The notes under the pieces were generated by a model. That model was given only the letters and a program-made list of their open reading frames with translations, searched no databases and had not been told where the DNA came from. This document shows positions 34,878 through 44,101 of a DNA stretch of 64,000 bases, piece after piece (positions within the stretch are counted from its first letter, which is position 1; each line of letters starts with the position of its first letter). This stretch comes from Nocardioides sp. GTDB taxonomy: Bacteria > Actinomycetota > Actinomycetes > Propionibacteriales > Nocardioidaceae. Where the stretch lies: contig PBYI01000053.1 in the NCBI GenBank assembly GCA_002729525.1, positions 310,001 to 374,000 on the forward strand. The letters are read 5' to 3'. Position numbers and translations under genes: made by a program.

Positions 34878-35369
34878 TCAGAACAGCGCCGCGCTCTCGA
34901 GGTCCAGCAGCACCCGCTTGCGGTCGAGTCCGCCCGCGTAGCCGGTCAGCGTCCCGTCGGCACCGATGACGCGGTGGCACGGTACGACGACCGGGATCGG
35001 GTTGCGGCCGTTGGCCGTGCCGACCGCCCGCGAGGCCGCGTTGGTGAGCCCGAGGCGCCGGGCGACCTCGCCGTACGACGCGGTCTCGCCCCACGGGATG
35101 CGGCGCAGCTCGGCCCAGACGCGCTGCTGGAAGGCGGTGCCGACCGGCGCGAGCGGGAGGTCGAAGTCGGTGCGCTCGCCGGCGAAGTACGCCGCGAGCT
35201 GACGGGCGGTCTCGACGAGCACCGGGTCGGTGTCGACCCGCTCCCCCAGCGACTGCCCGCCGTCGGGGTCGGGCGCCTCGTCGAAGGGTTCGAACTGGAT
35301 TGCGGTGAGCTCGTCGCCGTGCGCGACGAGTCGCAGCGCACCGATGGGCGAGTCGATGACGGTCCACAT
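34878..35369 (-). CDS. ogt: Methylated-DNA--[protein]-cysteine S-methyltransferase
   Basis: Suicidal O6-alkylguanine repair protein, 163 residues. The acceptor cysteine is in NPIPVVVPCHRVIG, preceded by the helix-turn-helix ASYGEVARRLG. ATG 35369 is 2 bp after the stop of the ada-alkA fusion with GAGGA upstream; longer starts overlap that gene. The two form an alkylation-repair operon. Confidence 0.95.
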   Translation of the reverse strand: MWTVIDSPIGALRLVAHGDELTAIQFEPFDEAPDPDGGQSLGERVDTDPVLVETARQLAAYFAGERTDFDLPLAPVGTAFQQRVWAELRRIPWGETASYGEVARRLGLTNAASRAVGTANGRNPIPVVVPCHRVIGADGTLTGYAGGLDRKRVLLDLESAALF

Positions 35370-35371
35370 GG

Positions 35372-36922
35372 TCAGTCCTCCTCGGAGGTCGTCGGGAGCT
35401 CTGGCATGAGCGTGTCCCACAGGTGCATGAGCGCGTAGGAGCGCCAGGGGCGCCAGTCGTCGGTGCGCTCGAGCACCGTCGCGGGGTCGTGCCCGAGGCC
35501 GGCGAGCGCGTTGCGCACGCCGATGTCGGTGGGCAGGAAGACGTCGGGGTGCGCGAGGGCGCGCATCGCGACGTAGTCGGCGGTCCAGGGTCCGATGCCG
35601 CGCAGTGCGAGGAGCTGCTCGCGCACGGCGTCGCGCTCGGGTCCGCGGTCGAGCCGGACGTCACCCGCGGCCAGCGCCTGGGCGAGCCCCACGAGGGCTC
35701 GGCCGCGCGCACGGGGCATCGGGAGGTCCTCCGGATCGGCCGTCGCGAGCGACGCGGCGTCCGGGAAGAGGTGCGTCAGGCCCGGGCGGGCGGTCGGGAC
35801 CGGCTCGCCGTACGCCGCCACGACACGCCCCAGGACGGTGCGGGCGCCGGCGACGCTGACCTGCTGCCCCACCACGGTGCGCAGCGCCGTCTCGTCGCCG
35901 TCGACCTGGCCCGGCACGCGCAGCCCGGGCGTCGCGCGCACCAGCGGACCGACGACCGGATCGGCGCCCAGGTGGCCGGCGACCGCCTCGGGGTCGCAGT
36001 CGGCGTCGAGCAGGCGACGGGTGCGCTCGACGGCCGCGGGCGTGTCGCGCAGGTCGGCGAGGTCGAAGCGGACCGGCACGACGCGAGTGCCGGGCTCGGC
36101 GTCCTCCGGCAGCGGCGCCAGGTCGAGGAGCAGCGTGCCGGCGCCGTGCGGGAGCCGCAGGGTGCGGGCGTACCAGCCCGGTCCGGCAGCCTCGACGCCC
36201 GGCACGACGTGGTAGGCGAGGAAGGCCAGCAGGCGGTCGGCGGCGAACGGCGTGCGGACCGCGAGACGCAGGTGGAGGGTGCCGCGGGTGCGGTCGGCCT
36301 CGTCGCCCTGCTGCTCGGTGCCACCGCCCCGCGCGGCCCGGCGGCCGCGCAGGTCGCCGGGGGTGGCGGCGTACACCTCACGCACCGTGTCGTTGAACTG
36401 CCGCACGCTGGAGAAGCCCGCGGCGAACGCGACGTCGGCGTGGGAGAGGTCGGTCGTCTCGAGCAGCACGCGCGCGGTCTGCGCGCGGCGGGCGCGGGCC
36501 AGCGCGAGCGGGCCCGCTCCGAGCTCGGCGCCGAGGATCCGACCCAGGTGGCGCGGGGTGTAGCCGAGGCGCTCGGCGAGCCCGGGCACGCCCTCGCGGT
36601 CGACGACGCCGTCGGCGATGAGCCTCATCGCCCGCCCGGCCACGTCGGCGGCGACGTCCCAGCCCGGGCTGCCGGGCGAGGCGTCGGGCAGGCACCGCTT
36701 GCAGGCGCGGTAACCGGCGGCCTGGGCGGAGGCAGGGCTGCGGTGGAACGTCACGTTGGCCGAGGCGGGGGTGCGGGCCGGGCAGGACGGTCGGCAGTAG
36801 ATGCCGGTGGTGCGGACCGCGGTGTAGAAGACCCCGTCGAAGCGACGGTCGCGCGACGACACCGCGCGGTAGCACGTGTCGGGGTCGAGGCCGGTGGTCG
36901 CGGCGAGCGGGGTGGTGGTCAC
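35372..36922 (-). CDS. Ada-AlkA fusion: adaptive-response regulator and 3-methyladenine glycosylase
   Basis: A 516-residue bifunctional alkylation-repair protein. Residues ~10-80 form the Ada zinc domain with methyl-acceptor Cys (YCRPSCPART ... CKRCLPDA); ~95-200 an AraC-type DNA-binding domain; ~220-510 an AlkA glycosylase with a helix-hairpin-helix (LRGIGPWTADYVAM) and catalytic Asp in FLPTDIGVRNAL. It probably activates its own operon after methylation. CATGAT ends 6 nt before the GTG start. Confidence 0.95.
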   Translation of the reverse strand: MTTTPLAATTGLDPDTCYRAVSSRDRRFDGVFYTAVRTTGIYCRPSCPARTPASANVTFHRSPASAQAAGYRACKRCLPDASPGSPGWDVAADVAGRAMRLIADGVVDREGVPGLAERLGYTPRHLGRILGAELGAGPLALARARRAQTARVLLETTDLSHADVAFAAGFSSVRQFNDTVREVYAATPGDLRGRRAARGGGTEQQGDEADRTRGTLHLRLAVRTPFAADRLLAFLAYHVVPGVEAAGPGWYARTLRLPHGAGTLLLDLAPLPEDAEPGTRVVPVRFDLADLRDTPAAVERTRRLLDADCDPEAVAGHLGADPVVGPLVRATPGLRVPGQVDGDETALRTVVGQQVSVAGARTVLGRVVAAYGEPVPTARPGLTHLFPDAASLATADPEDLPMPRARGRALVGLAQALAAGDVRLDRGPERDAVREQLLALRGIGPWTADYVAMRALAHPDVFLPTDIGVRNALAGLGHDPATVLERTDDWRPWRSYALMHLWDTLMPELPTTSEED

Positions 36923-37082
36923 GGGTCCATCATGCGGTGCGCCACCGACACCCGCTGGCGGGAATCGGACGCGGCGACGGACCGGTCGGCAGGCACAGTC
37001 GCGTCACAGGCCTCACACACCGACGACCCCGATCATCCCTGGGGACCAGGTGTGACCACCACTGATCTGGGAGGATCCCCAC

Positions 37083-38339
37083 GTGACGATCGAGACCGCC
37101 GAGCCGGTGAAGCCCCCGCGCCACCGCCGTACCGTCTGGACGGCGATCGTCGCGAGCCAGCTCTGCCTCGCCCTGACCACGGCGTTCGGGGTCACCTGGG
37201 TGCACCGCAATCTCAACGACAACATCGAGCCGGGCCAGACGATCGAGCACATCGCCGGCGTCGAGAAGGACTCCACCGCGACCGACGAGGGTCCCACCGG
37301 TCCGCTCAACATCCTGGTGATGGGCTCCGACTCCCGCGACGGCGCCGGCAACAACCTCGACGGGCTGACCGGCGGCGGCGAGCGGTCCGACACCACGATC
37401 CTGCTGCACGTCTCGGCCAACCGGAAGACGGCGTACGGCGTCAGCCTCCCGCGTGACGCGATCGTCGACCGCCCGGAGTGCACCGACACCGACGGCGAGA
37501 CCGTGCCGGCCGCGACCGCGGTGATGTTCAACAGCGCCTTCTCCGTCGGTGGCGCACTGTGCACCGTGGCGACCGTGGAGTCGCTGACCGGCATCTACAT
37601 CGACCACTTCGTGGTGCTCGACTTCAACGGCTTCAAAGACATGGTCGACGCCGTCGGCGGTGTTGAGGTCTGCATCCCCGAGGAGGTCGACGACGCCGAG
37701 CACAACATCTTCCTCGACGCCGGCGTGCAGACCCTGACCGGCCAGGACGCCCTCAACTACGTCCGCGAGCGCTACCAGCTCTCGGTCACCGGCGACATCG
37801 GCCGGATGAAACGCCAGCAGGCCTTCATCGCCTCGATGGTCGCGAAGGTGATGAGCGCCGGCACCCTGTCCCAGCCGACGCGTGTGGTGAAGTTCCTCAA
37901 CGCGGTCACCTCGTCGATCCAGGTCGACGACGGCATCGACTCCGTCGGTCAGCTCGCCGGGCTCGCGATGCAGTTCCAGGACACCGGCCTGGACAAGATC
38001 AAGTTCATCACCGTGCCGATCGCTGAGTATCCCGAGGACCCCAACCGGCTCATCTGGACCGACGACGCCGACGAGCTCTGGCAGCGCATCAAGGACGACA
38101 AGGGCCTCGGCCGCGCCTTCAGCGCCACGAGCATCGAGGCCGCCGACTCGGTGGGCACCCTCAACGGTACCGACACTGCGACGGCCGAGCCGACGACCGC
38201 CCCGACCACCGAGACGCCCAGCGACACCGCGACCTCCGACCCGACCAGCGAGCCGACCGACGAGGTCACCGACGGCTCCGGCAGCGGACTGTCGGAGGAG
38301 GAGCAGGCCGCCCGCCGGGCCGCCGGTCTCTGCGTCTGA
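37083..38339 (+). CDS. LytR-CpsA-Psr (LCP) family glycopolymer ligase
   Basis: Membrane enzyme that attaches anionic glycopolymers to peptidoglycan. 418 residues: cytoplasmic N-terminus, one membrane helix (~19-38), extracytoplasmic LCP domain with NILVMGSDSRDG, SLPRDAIVDRPEC and catalytic Arg region YVRERYQL, then a Thr/Ser/Asp-rich tail of ~80 residues. GGGAGG lies 8 nt upstream of the GTG. No polymer gene is adjacent. Confidence 0.93.
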   Translation: MTIETAEPVKPPRHRRTVWTAIVASQLCLALTTAFGVTWVHRNLNDNIEPGQTIEHIAGVEKDSTATDEGPTGPLNILVMGSDSRDGAGNNLDGLTGGGERSDTTILLHVSANRKTAYGVSLPRDAIVDRPECTDTDGETVPAATAVMFNSAFSVGGALCTVATVESLTGIYIDHFVVLDFNGFKDMVDAVGGVEVCIPEEVDDAEHNIFLDAGVQTLTGQDALNYVRERYQLSVTGDIGRMKRQQAFIASMVAKVMSAGTLSQPTRVVKFLNAVTSSIQVDDGIDSVGQLAGLAMQFQDTGLDKIKFITVPIAEYPEDPNRLIWTDDADELWQRIKDDKGLGRAFSATSIEAADSVGTLNGTDTATAEPTTAPTTETPSDTATSDPTSEPTDEVTDGSGSGLSEEEQAARRAAGLCV

Positions 38340-38411
38340 CGCCGCGTCCGATGCCGGCCTGACACCGTCGTCCTACGACGGACGTCGGCGCCGACTGGCA
38401 CGCTGACCCTC

Positions 38412-38798
38412 GTGGCCCGCGTGGATCGACCCGACGTCCCGGAGGTGTACGTCGCCCGCGTCGACGCCGTGCTCGCAGCCCTCCCCCAGTGCCGCCAGGA
38501 GGCCGCCTGGACCGGCGTGCGCTGGCGGGTGCGGTCGAGCACGGTCGCGCACCTGTTCGGCGGCGAGGACCAGCTCTTCCGGCTCGTGGTGCACGCCGAG
38601 GCCGACGAGGTGGTCGCGTTCGAGCACCTCGGGCCGCCGTACTTCCGGGCCGGGTGGGGACGCGACGTCGTCGGCCTGGTGATCGACGACGACACCGACT
38701 GGACCGAGGTCGCCGAGCTGCTCACCGACTCCTACTGCCGGCAGGCCCCCGACTCGCTCGCAGCGCGGGTGTCCCGACCGGAACCGCCCGCCGGCTGA
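38412..38798 (+). CDS. MmcQ/YjbR-family protein
   Basis: A 128-residue YjbR (CyaY-like fold) protein, function unknown: WRVRSSTVAHLFGGED, FEHLGPPYFRAGWGRDVVGLVIDDDTDWTEVAELLTDSY. TGG-CACGCT ends 7 nt before the GTG, an extended leaderless -10. A second family member lies at 59293-59700. Confidence 0.85.
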   Translation: MARVDRPDVPEVYVARVDAVLAALPQCRQEAAWTGVRWRVRSSTVAHLFGGEDQLFRLVVHAEADEVVAFEHLGPPYFRAGWGRDVVGLVIDDDTDWTEVAELLTDSYCRQAPDSLAARVSRPEPPAG

Positions 38799-38836
38799 CC
38801 ACGCGGGGCCGGCGGGCGGGCGGCCTACACCGGGCC

Positions 38837-40207
38837 TCAGGAGGCCGGGAGCACCGGGATCCCGTCGGCGAGGAACAGTCCGCCGTCGTTGTGGTTGTCC
38901 GGGCTGACCGGGGCGGTGTTGCCCGCGACGGTCACGCCGATGGTGATCAGCGTGCCGGTGTCGCTGTTCCACAGCCCGCCGCCCTCGGCGGCGGAGTCGT
39001 TGCCCGTCACGTCCCCCGCGCGCCAGGTGACGGCTGCAGCCCCGGTCAGGTGCAGGGCGCCGCCGTTGCCCGGCGCGTCGCCCGCGCTGTTGCGGAGCGC
39101 CGAGGTGTCGACGATCCGCACCGTGCCGATGTTGGTCTCGATCGCACCCCCGGCGCGAACCGCGGTGTTGCCGACGAGGCGGACGCCGGTCAGCGCGACG
39201 GTGCCCTGGTCGTCGAGCAGACCGCCACCGGAGCCGGACGCGCCGGTGGCCCGGTTGGCGGTCGCCACCGAGTCGACCACACGCAGCGTGCCGCCGTCGT
39301 TGAACAGCGCCCCGCCTCCGTTGGTCGCCTCGTCGCCGAGCGCTCGGTTGCGACGCAGCACGGTGTTGGTGACCACCATGGTGCCGTCCGCGGAGTTCCA
39401 CAGTCCCCCGCCCTCGGCGCCGGCGACGTTGCGGACCACGAGGCTGTCGCGGACGACCACGTCGCCGGCCCCGGTGAGGTGCAGCCCGCCGCCGTTGCCC
39501 GGGAGGTCGCCGGTCCTGTTGGCCTGCAGGGTCGTTCCTCGCACCGTGGTGCTGCCCCCGTCGGCCTCGATGGCGCCGCCGGCACGGACCGCGCTGTTGC
39601 CGCCGAGCACGGAGTCGACCACCCGGAGGGTGCCGCCGTCGTTCATCACAGCACCACCCGAGGCCCCCTCGCCGGTGACCGTGCTGCCCCGGACCTCGAC
39701 GCCGACCAGGGAGACGGTGCCCTCGGACCGGACCGCGCCCCCGGACTCGGTCTCGGCCGGCGCACCGTTACGCAGCGTGAGCGCCTGGAGGCGCACGGTG
39801 GTGCCGGCGGTGACGTCGAACACCCGGTCGACACCGCGGGCGTTGATCGTGTGGCCGTCACCCAGGACGACCAGGTCGTCGGTGACGTCGAGGTCGCCGG
39901 CGAGCGGGCCGCCGCGGCCCGCGCCACGAGGGTCGGCGAAGCGGATGTCGTCGGCGAGCACGATGCGGTCGACGCCCTCTCTCTGGTTGGCGCGCTTGAC
40001 CGCGCGGCGCAGCTGCGACTCGGTGCGCACGGTCGTGCTGAACTCGACGGCGCGCAGCAGCGGTGCGGACGCGACGCCCTCGGGGGTGGTCGCCGACGCG
40101 GGAGCGCCGGTGGCGACCGCCAGCGGGGCGAGGGCGGCCGCGGCGAGTCCTGCGGTCCAGCGGGCCGCCGTACGCCGTCCACGAACGCGGGCGGGGTGGT
40201 GGGTCAT
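38837..40207 (-). CDS. Secreted right-handed beta-helix protein
   Basis: A 456-residue protein with a signal peptide (residues ~16-42, ATASA-type end). Repeated units of the form GGA...N.GGTLRVVDS and GNGGGLHLTGAGDVVVRDS make a parallel beta-helix, as in polymorphic or pectate-lyase-like surface proteins. At least ten turns alternate between two unit types. No catalytic motif or anchor is apparent. GAGGAACG upstream supports ATG 40207. A structural or adhesive surface role is inferred. Confidence 0.8.
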   Translation of the reverse strand: MTHHPARVRGRRTAARWTAGLAAAALAPLAVATGAPASATTPEGVASAPLLRAVEFSTTVRTESQLRRAVKRANQREGVDRIVLADDIRFADPRGAGRGGPLAGDLDVTDDLVVLGDGHTINARGVDRVFDVTAGTTVRLQALTLRNGAPAETESGGAVRSEGTVSLVGVEVRGSTVTGEGASGGAVMNDGGTLRVVDSVLGGNSAVRAGGAIEADGGSTTVRGTTLQANRTGDLPGNGGGLHLTGAGDVVVRDSLVVRNVAGAEGGGLWNSADGTMVVTNTVLRRNRALGDEATNGGGALFNDGGTLRVVDSVATANRATGASGSGGGLLDDQGTVALTGVRLVGNTAVRAGGAIETNIGTVRIVDTSALRNSAGDAPGNGGALHLTGAAAVTWRAGDVTGNDSAAEGGGLWNSDTGTLITIGVTVAGNTAPVSPDNHNDGGLFLADGIPVLPAS

Positions 40208-40325
40208 GTCTCGTTCCTCTTCTCGTCGGAGCTGGGACGAGGCCGTGTGGGTGACCTCCCCTGTGACTACGGCGCAGTTGCGGCACATCACTCACGACCC
40301 AGCCTGAGAAGACGCCGAGAAACGC

Positions 40326-40357
40326 AGAAGGCCCCAGCCTGCTGGCTGGGGCCTTCT
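40326..40357 (-). terminator. Strong terminator after tRNA-Glu
   Basis: A perfect 14-bp stem, AGAAGGCCCCAGCC with GGCTGGGGCCTTCT and a 4-nt loop, lies 4 nt past the tRNA-Glu 3' end and is followed on the minus strand by GCGTTTCTC. Confidence 0.85.
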
Positions 40358-40361
40358 CGGT

Positions 40362-40437
40362 TGGTACCCCCGACCGGATTCGAACCGGCGCTACCGCCTT
40401 GAGAGGGCGGCGTGCTAGGCCGCTACACAACGGGGGC
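40362..40437 (-). tRNA. tRNA-Glu(CTC)
   Basis: Cloverleaf with acceptor GCCCCCG/CGGGGGT, anticodon arm CGCCC-TCTCAAG-type loop with anticodon CTC, T-arm GGTTCGAATCC, discriminator A and encoded CCA. Same strand as tRNA-Gln 91 bp upstream. The CTC anticodon reads the GAG codons dominant in this genome. Confidence 0.95.
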
Positions 40438-40528
40438 GTGTGCCACGCGGGCAACCTGGTTGACGTTAGTCGGAGCAGGTCCGCGGGACCAAATCGAGGC
40501 CGCTCCGGAGAGCCACCTCGACGAGGCG

Positions 40529-40600
40529 CTGGGATACCTGGACTCGAACCAAGACTAACTGAACCAGAATCAGTCGTGCTGCCAATTACACCATATCCCA
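40529..40600 (-). tRNA. tRNA-Gln(CTG)
   Basis: A 72-nt cloverleaf with acceptor TGGGATA/TATCCCA, D-arm GTGTAATTGGCAGCAC, anticodon loop TTCTGGT (CTG) and T-arm GGTTCGAGTCC. CCA is not encoded (discriminator G, then CGC). It lies upstream of tRNA-Glu and downstream of the gltX run, fitting charging by a non-discriminating GluRS. Confidence 0.94.
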
Positions 40601-40649
40601 CTGGATCACTAGGGATTCGTCTCCGAGCCCTGGATCCGGACGGTCCCAG

Positions 40650-40670
40650 CCCCGGTGCGAGCACCGCGGG
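40650..40670 (-). terminator. Hairpin after the CPBP gene
   Basis: CCCCGGTG-CGAG-CACCG-C-GGG folds to an 8-bp stem with one bulge, 16 bp after the CPBP stop and 50 bp before tRNA-Gln. No T-tract follows, so it may be a processing or termination signal. Confidence 0.35.
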
Positions 40671-40686
40671 GAACCGAGGAGAGACA

Positions 40687-41763
40687 TTACACGCGGCCCC
40701 GAGAGCGCTCCAAAACGTCCCCCGCGGTGCGGTGGGCGACCCCCATCCGACGCCCGACGAACAGGCACAGACCGAGGAACACGAACGACTGGGTGAGCGT
40801 CGGGACGAGCTGCCACCACGTCGATCCCTCGGGGTTGAACGCCTCGGTCATGTCGCCGAAGAGGATCGCCAGGCTGAACGCCAGGAGGTTGTTGAGGACG
40901 TGCATCGCGATGGACGCCTCCAGGCCGCCGGTCGCGATCACCAGCACGCCGGCGACCAGTCCGAAGGCCAGCCGGTCGACGAAGATCGGCGGCTCCTGCA
41001 CCCCGTGCGCGAGCGCGAAGACGACGGCCGGGACGACCACCGCGACAACCAGGCGCAGCCGCTCCCACGGCAGCACGCCGCCGATGAGCTGGGTGAGGTA
41101 GCCCCGGAAGAGGTACTCCTCCCCCGCGGCCTGGAGCGGCGTCAGCAGCACCATGATGATGAGGAAGTCGCGCAGCTCGGACGTGAAGTCGTTGACCGCG
41201 CCGCCGACGTCGGACGTCTCGCCCGCGGGCACCAGCGCCCCCACGAGCACCGTGGCCACCAGGGCGACGGCTGCCAGACCCAGGCTGACCGCGAACCACG
41301 TCCAGCGGATGCCGGGCCGCACGGACGCCGCGAACCGCGGGCGCAGCCCGTGGATGCCCCACACGACCGCCATCACGAGCGGGATCGTGAACGCCCAGCC
41401 GAGGTTGATCAGCAGGAAGAAGCCCGGGGTCGCCGGGTCACCGGAGAGGCGGGACTCGAACTCCCCGCTCGGCACGCCCTGGACGAGCCACCACACCACG
41501 GTCGGCACGGCGGCGGCGAGCTGCACGAAGAAGAACCCGATGCCGCCCGCGAGCACGCCGAGCAGCGCCCAGGCCCACGCCGGACGACGTCCGAGCCGCA
41601 GCAGCTCGTGGTAGCGGTGGCCGGCCGCGTCGACCGGCGGACGCGCCCCCGGGCCCGGAGCGCCGCCGTACGCCGGACCGCCGTACGCCGGGTGGGTGGC
41701 GGGCGGCGGGGGCGGTACGGCGGAGGGAGGCTGCCAGCCGCCGGGCGGGGGCGCGGAGGTCAT
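40687..41763 (-). CDS. CPBP-family intramembrane metalloprotease
   Basis: A 358-residue membrane protein of the Rce1/CPBP (Abi) family. A Pro/Gly/Tyr-rich cytoplasmic N-terminus of ~60 residues precedes about eight membrane helices. Catalytic motifs: EEYLFRG (Glu-Glu and Arg), FALAHG and HVLNN. It cleaves or binds prenylated or membrane-embedded substrates in other organisms; the substrate here is unknown. ATG overlaps the gltX stop (ATGA). Confidence 0.88.
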   Translation of the reverse strand: MTSAPPPGGWQPPSAVPPPPPATHPAYGGPAYGGAPGPGARPPVDAAGHRYHELLRLGRRPAWAWALLGVLAGGIGFFFVQLAAAVPTVVWWLVQGVPSGEFESRLSGDPATPGFFLLINLGWAFTIPLVMAVVWGIHGLRPRFAASVRPGIRWTWFAVSLGLAAVALVATVLVGALVPAGETSDVGGAVNDFTSELRDFLIIMVLLTPLQAAGEEYLFRGYLTQLIGGVLPWERLRLVVAVVVPAVVFALAHGVQEPPIFVDRLAFGLVAGVLVIATGGLEASIAMHVLNNLLAFSLAILFGDMTEAFNPEGSTWWQLVPTLTQSFVFLGLCLFVGRRMGVAHRTAGDVLERSRGRV

Positions 41764-43235
41764 CCGACCGCACTCTCCAGGCGGGCGAGGCTGCGGTCGC
41801 GACCGAGCAGCTCCATCGACTCGAACAGCGGCGGGCTGACCCGGCGGCCGGTGATCGCGACGCGCACCGGACCGAAGGCGACGCGCGGCTTGAGCCCGCG
41901 CTCCTCGACCAGCGCGGTCTGCAGGGCGGTCTGGATGGCGTCGGTCGACCAGGTGTCCAGCGCGGCCACGGCCTCGTGCGCGGCCTTGACCACGTCACGG
42001 CCGGTGTCATCGAGGAGCTTCTCGACGTCGGCGGGCTCGCGGGTGAAGGCGGCCTCGTCGACGAAGAGGAAGTCGAGCATGGTCGGCGCCTCGGCGAGCT
42101 TGTTGATGCGCTCGGCGACCAGCGGCATCGCCTGCTCCAGCATCTGCGCGTCGGCGTCGTGCACCGGGTCGCCGACGACGCCGGCGGCCTTGAGGAAGGG
42201 CAGCACCCGGTCCGTGATCTGCTCGACCGACAGCATCCGCATGTGCGAGGCGTTGATCGCGGTGGCCTTCTTGAGGTCGAAGCGCGCCGGGTTGGGGTTG
42301 ACGTCGCGGATGTCGAAGGCCTCGACCATCTCCTCCAGCGTGAACACGTCCCGGTCGGCGGCGATCGCCCAGCCGAGCAGCGCGAGGTAGTTGAGGAGCC
42401 CCTCGGGCAGGAACCCGTCGTCGCGGTAGCCGAACAGGTGCGCCTGCGGGTCGCGCTTGGAGAGCTTCTTGTTGCCCTCGCCGATGATCAGCGGCAGGTG
42501 GCCGAACTCCGGCACCGCCTCGGACACACCGAGGTCGACCAGCGCGCGGTGCAGCGGGATCTGCCGCGGCGTCGACGACAGCAGATCCTCGCCGCGCAGC
42601 ACGTGAGTGATCCGCATGAGGGCGTCGTCGACGGGGTTGACCAGCGTGTAGAGCGGGTCGCCGTTGGCGCGGCACAGCGCGAAGTCGGGGACGTTCTCGG
42701 TCTCGAACGTCACCTCGCCGCGCACCAGGTCGGTCCAGGAGACCGAGCCGTCGGGCATCCGGAACCGCACGACGCTGGAGCGCCCCTCGGCCTCGAACGC
42801 CGCCCGCTGCTCCGCCGACAGGTCGCGGCAGAAGCCGTCGTACCCCATCACCTTGGAGCCGGCGGCCTTGCGGCGCGCGTCGACCTCCTCGTTGCGGCAG
42901 AAGCAGTCGTAGGTGTACGACGACGCGGCCAGCTTGTCGAGCACGTCGCGGTAGAGCTCGGTGCGCTCGGACTGCCGGTACGGCGCGTACGGGCCGCCGA
43001 CCTCCGGGCCCTCGTCCCAGTCGAGGCCGAGCCAGCGCATCGCGCCGAGCATGGCGTCGTACGACTCCTGGGTGGAGCGCTCCTTGTCGGTGTCCTCGAT
43101 GCGGAACACGAACGTCGCGTCCTCGCCGTTGCGCGCGGCGTGACGGGCGAACGCCCAGTTGTAGAGGGCCGCCCGGGCGAAGCCGACGTGCGGCGAGCCG
43201 GTCGGGGACGGGCAGAAACGGACGCGGACGCTCAC
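41760..43235 (-). CDS. gltX: Glutamyl-tRNA synthetase
   Basis: Charges tRNA-Glu and, in genomes lacking GlnRS, also tRNA-Gln with glutamate. 491 residues: class I motif CPSPTGSPHVGFARAALYNW (HIGH-like), zinc-type cysteines in YDCFCRNEEVD / GYDGFCRD, and KLSKRDP (KMSKS). GTG 43235 overlaps the FAH stop (GTGA). tRNA-Gln and tRNA-Glu follow downstream on the same strand. Confidence 0.96.
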   Translation of the reverse strand: MSVRVRFCPSPTGSPHVGFARAALYNWAFARHAARNGEDATFVFRIEDTDKERSTQESYDAMLGAMRWLGLDWDEGPEVGGPYAPYRQSERTELYRDVLDKLAASSYTYDCFCRNEEVDARRKAAGSKVMGYDGFCRDLSAEQRAAFEAEGRSSVVRFRMPDGSVSWTDLVRGEVTFETENVPDFALCRANGDPLYTLVNPVDDALMRITHVLRGEDLLSSTPRQIPLHRALVDLGVSEAVPEFGHLPLIIGEGNKKLSKRDPQAHLFGYRDDGFLPEGLLNYLALLGWAIAADRDVFTLEEMVEAFDIRDVNPNPARFDLKKATAINASHMRMLSVEQITDRVLPFLKAAGVVGDPVHDADAQMLEQAMPLVAERINKLAEAPTMLDFLFVDEAAFTREPADVEKLLDDTGRDVVKAAHEAVAALDTWSTDAIQTALQTALVEERGLKPRVAFGPVRVAITGRRVSPPLFESMELLGRDRSLARLESAVG

Positions 43236-44041
43236 CGCTGGACCACCTTGTTCGAGAGAGAGCCGAGGCCGGCGACGACGACCTCGACCTCGCCGCCCAC
43301 CTCCATCGGACCGACGCCCTCGGGGGTGCCGGTGAGGATCACGTCGCCGGGCAGCAGCGTCATCGCGCTGCTGACGTGGGCGACCAGGGTCGGGATGTCG
43401 AAGATCATGTCGGCCGTGGAGCCGTCCTGGACCAGGTCGCCGTCCAGGTAGGTGCGCACGCTGACGCCGTCGGCGAAGTGCTGCGGGTCGAGGTCGGTCT
43501 CGATCCACGGGCCGAGCGGGCAGAACGTGTCGAAGCCCTTGGCGCGCGACCACTGGCCGTCGCTGCGCTGCAGGTCGCGGGCGGTGACGTCGTTGCCGAT
43601 GGTGTAGCCGTGGATGACGTCGGTGGCCTGCTCGGGCGGCACGTCGCGGCAGATCCGGCCGATCACGACCGCGACCTCGCCCTCGTACTGGAGGTCCGAG
43701 GTCTGGCGCGGGTAGGCGATCGCGTCGCCGGGCCCGATGACCGACGTGTTGGGCTTGAGGAACATCAGGGGCTCCTCGGGCACGTCGTTGCCGAGCTCGG
43801 CGGCGTGGGCGGCGTAGTTGCGCCCGATGCCGACGACCTTGCTGCGCGGGAGGACCGGCGCCAGCAGCCGGACGTCCTCGAGCCGGTGCTCCTGCTCGAG
43901 GAGCTTCACGCCGACGTACAACGGGTCGCCGGCGAGCGCCACGATGGTGGCGCCCTCCTCGGGCTCGCCGTGCTCGTCGAGATCGCCGGTGAGCACGCCG
44001 TACTGGGGCTCCTCGCCCGCTGAGAACCTCACTATTCGCAC
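43232..44041 (-). CDS. Fumarylacetoacetate hydrolase (FAH)-family protein
   Basis: A 269-residue FAH-fold hydrolase/isomerase: VVGIGRNYAAHAAELG, FLKPNTSVIGPGD, YEGEVAVVIG metal site and ILTGTPEGVGPM. Such enzymes act on 2-oxo acids such as acylpyruvates or hydroxyhexadienedioates. Of two consecutive GTGs I chose 44041, because TAGGCT ends 6 nt before it and the family starts with RIVRF. It is coupled to gltX. The substrate is undetermined. Confidence 0.88.
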   Translation of the reverse strand: MRIVRFSAGEEPQYGVLTGDLDEHGEPEEGATIVALAGDPLYVGVKLLEQEHRLEDVRLLAPVLPRSKVVGIGRNYAAHAAELGNDVPEEPLMFLKPNTSVIGPGDAIAYPRQTSDLQYEGEVAVVIGRICRDVPPEQATDVIHGYTIGNDVTARDLQRSDGQWSRAKGFDTFCPLGPWIETDLDPQHFADGVSVRTYLDGDLVQDGSTADMIFDIPTLVAHVSSAMTLLPGDVILTGTPEGVGPMEVGGEVEVVVAGLGSLSNKVVQR

Positions 44042-44101
44042 CACGTGAGCCTAACGACCGCGAGTTGGGCCGCTCCCCCTCCGGTCGGTCAGACTCGGAC
44101 G

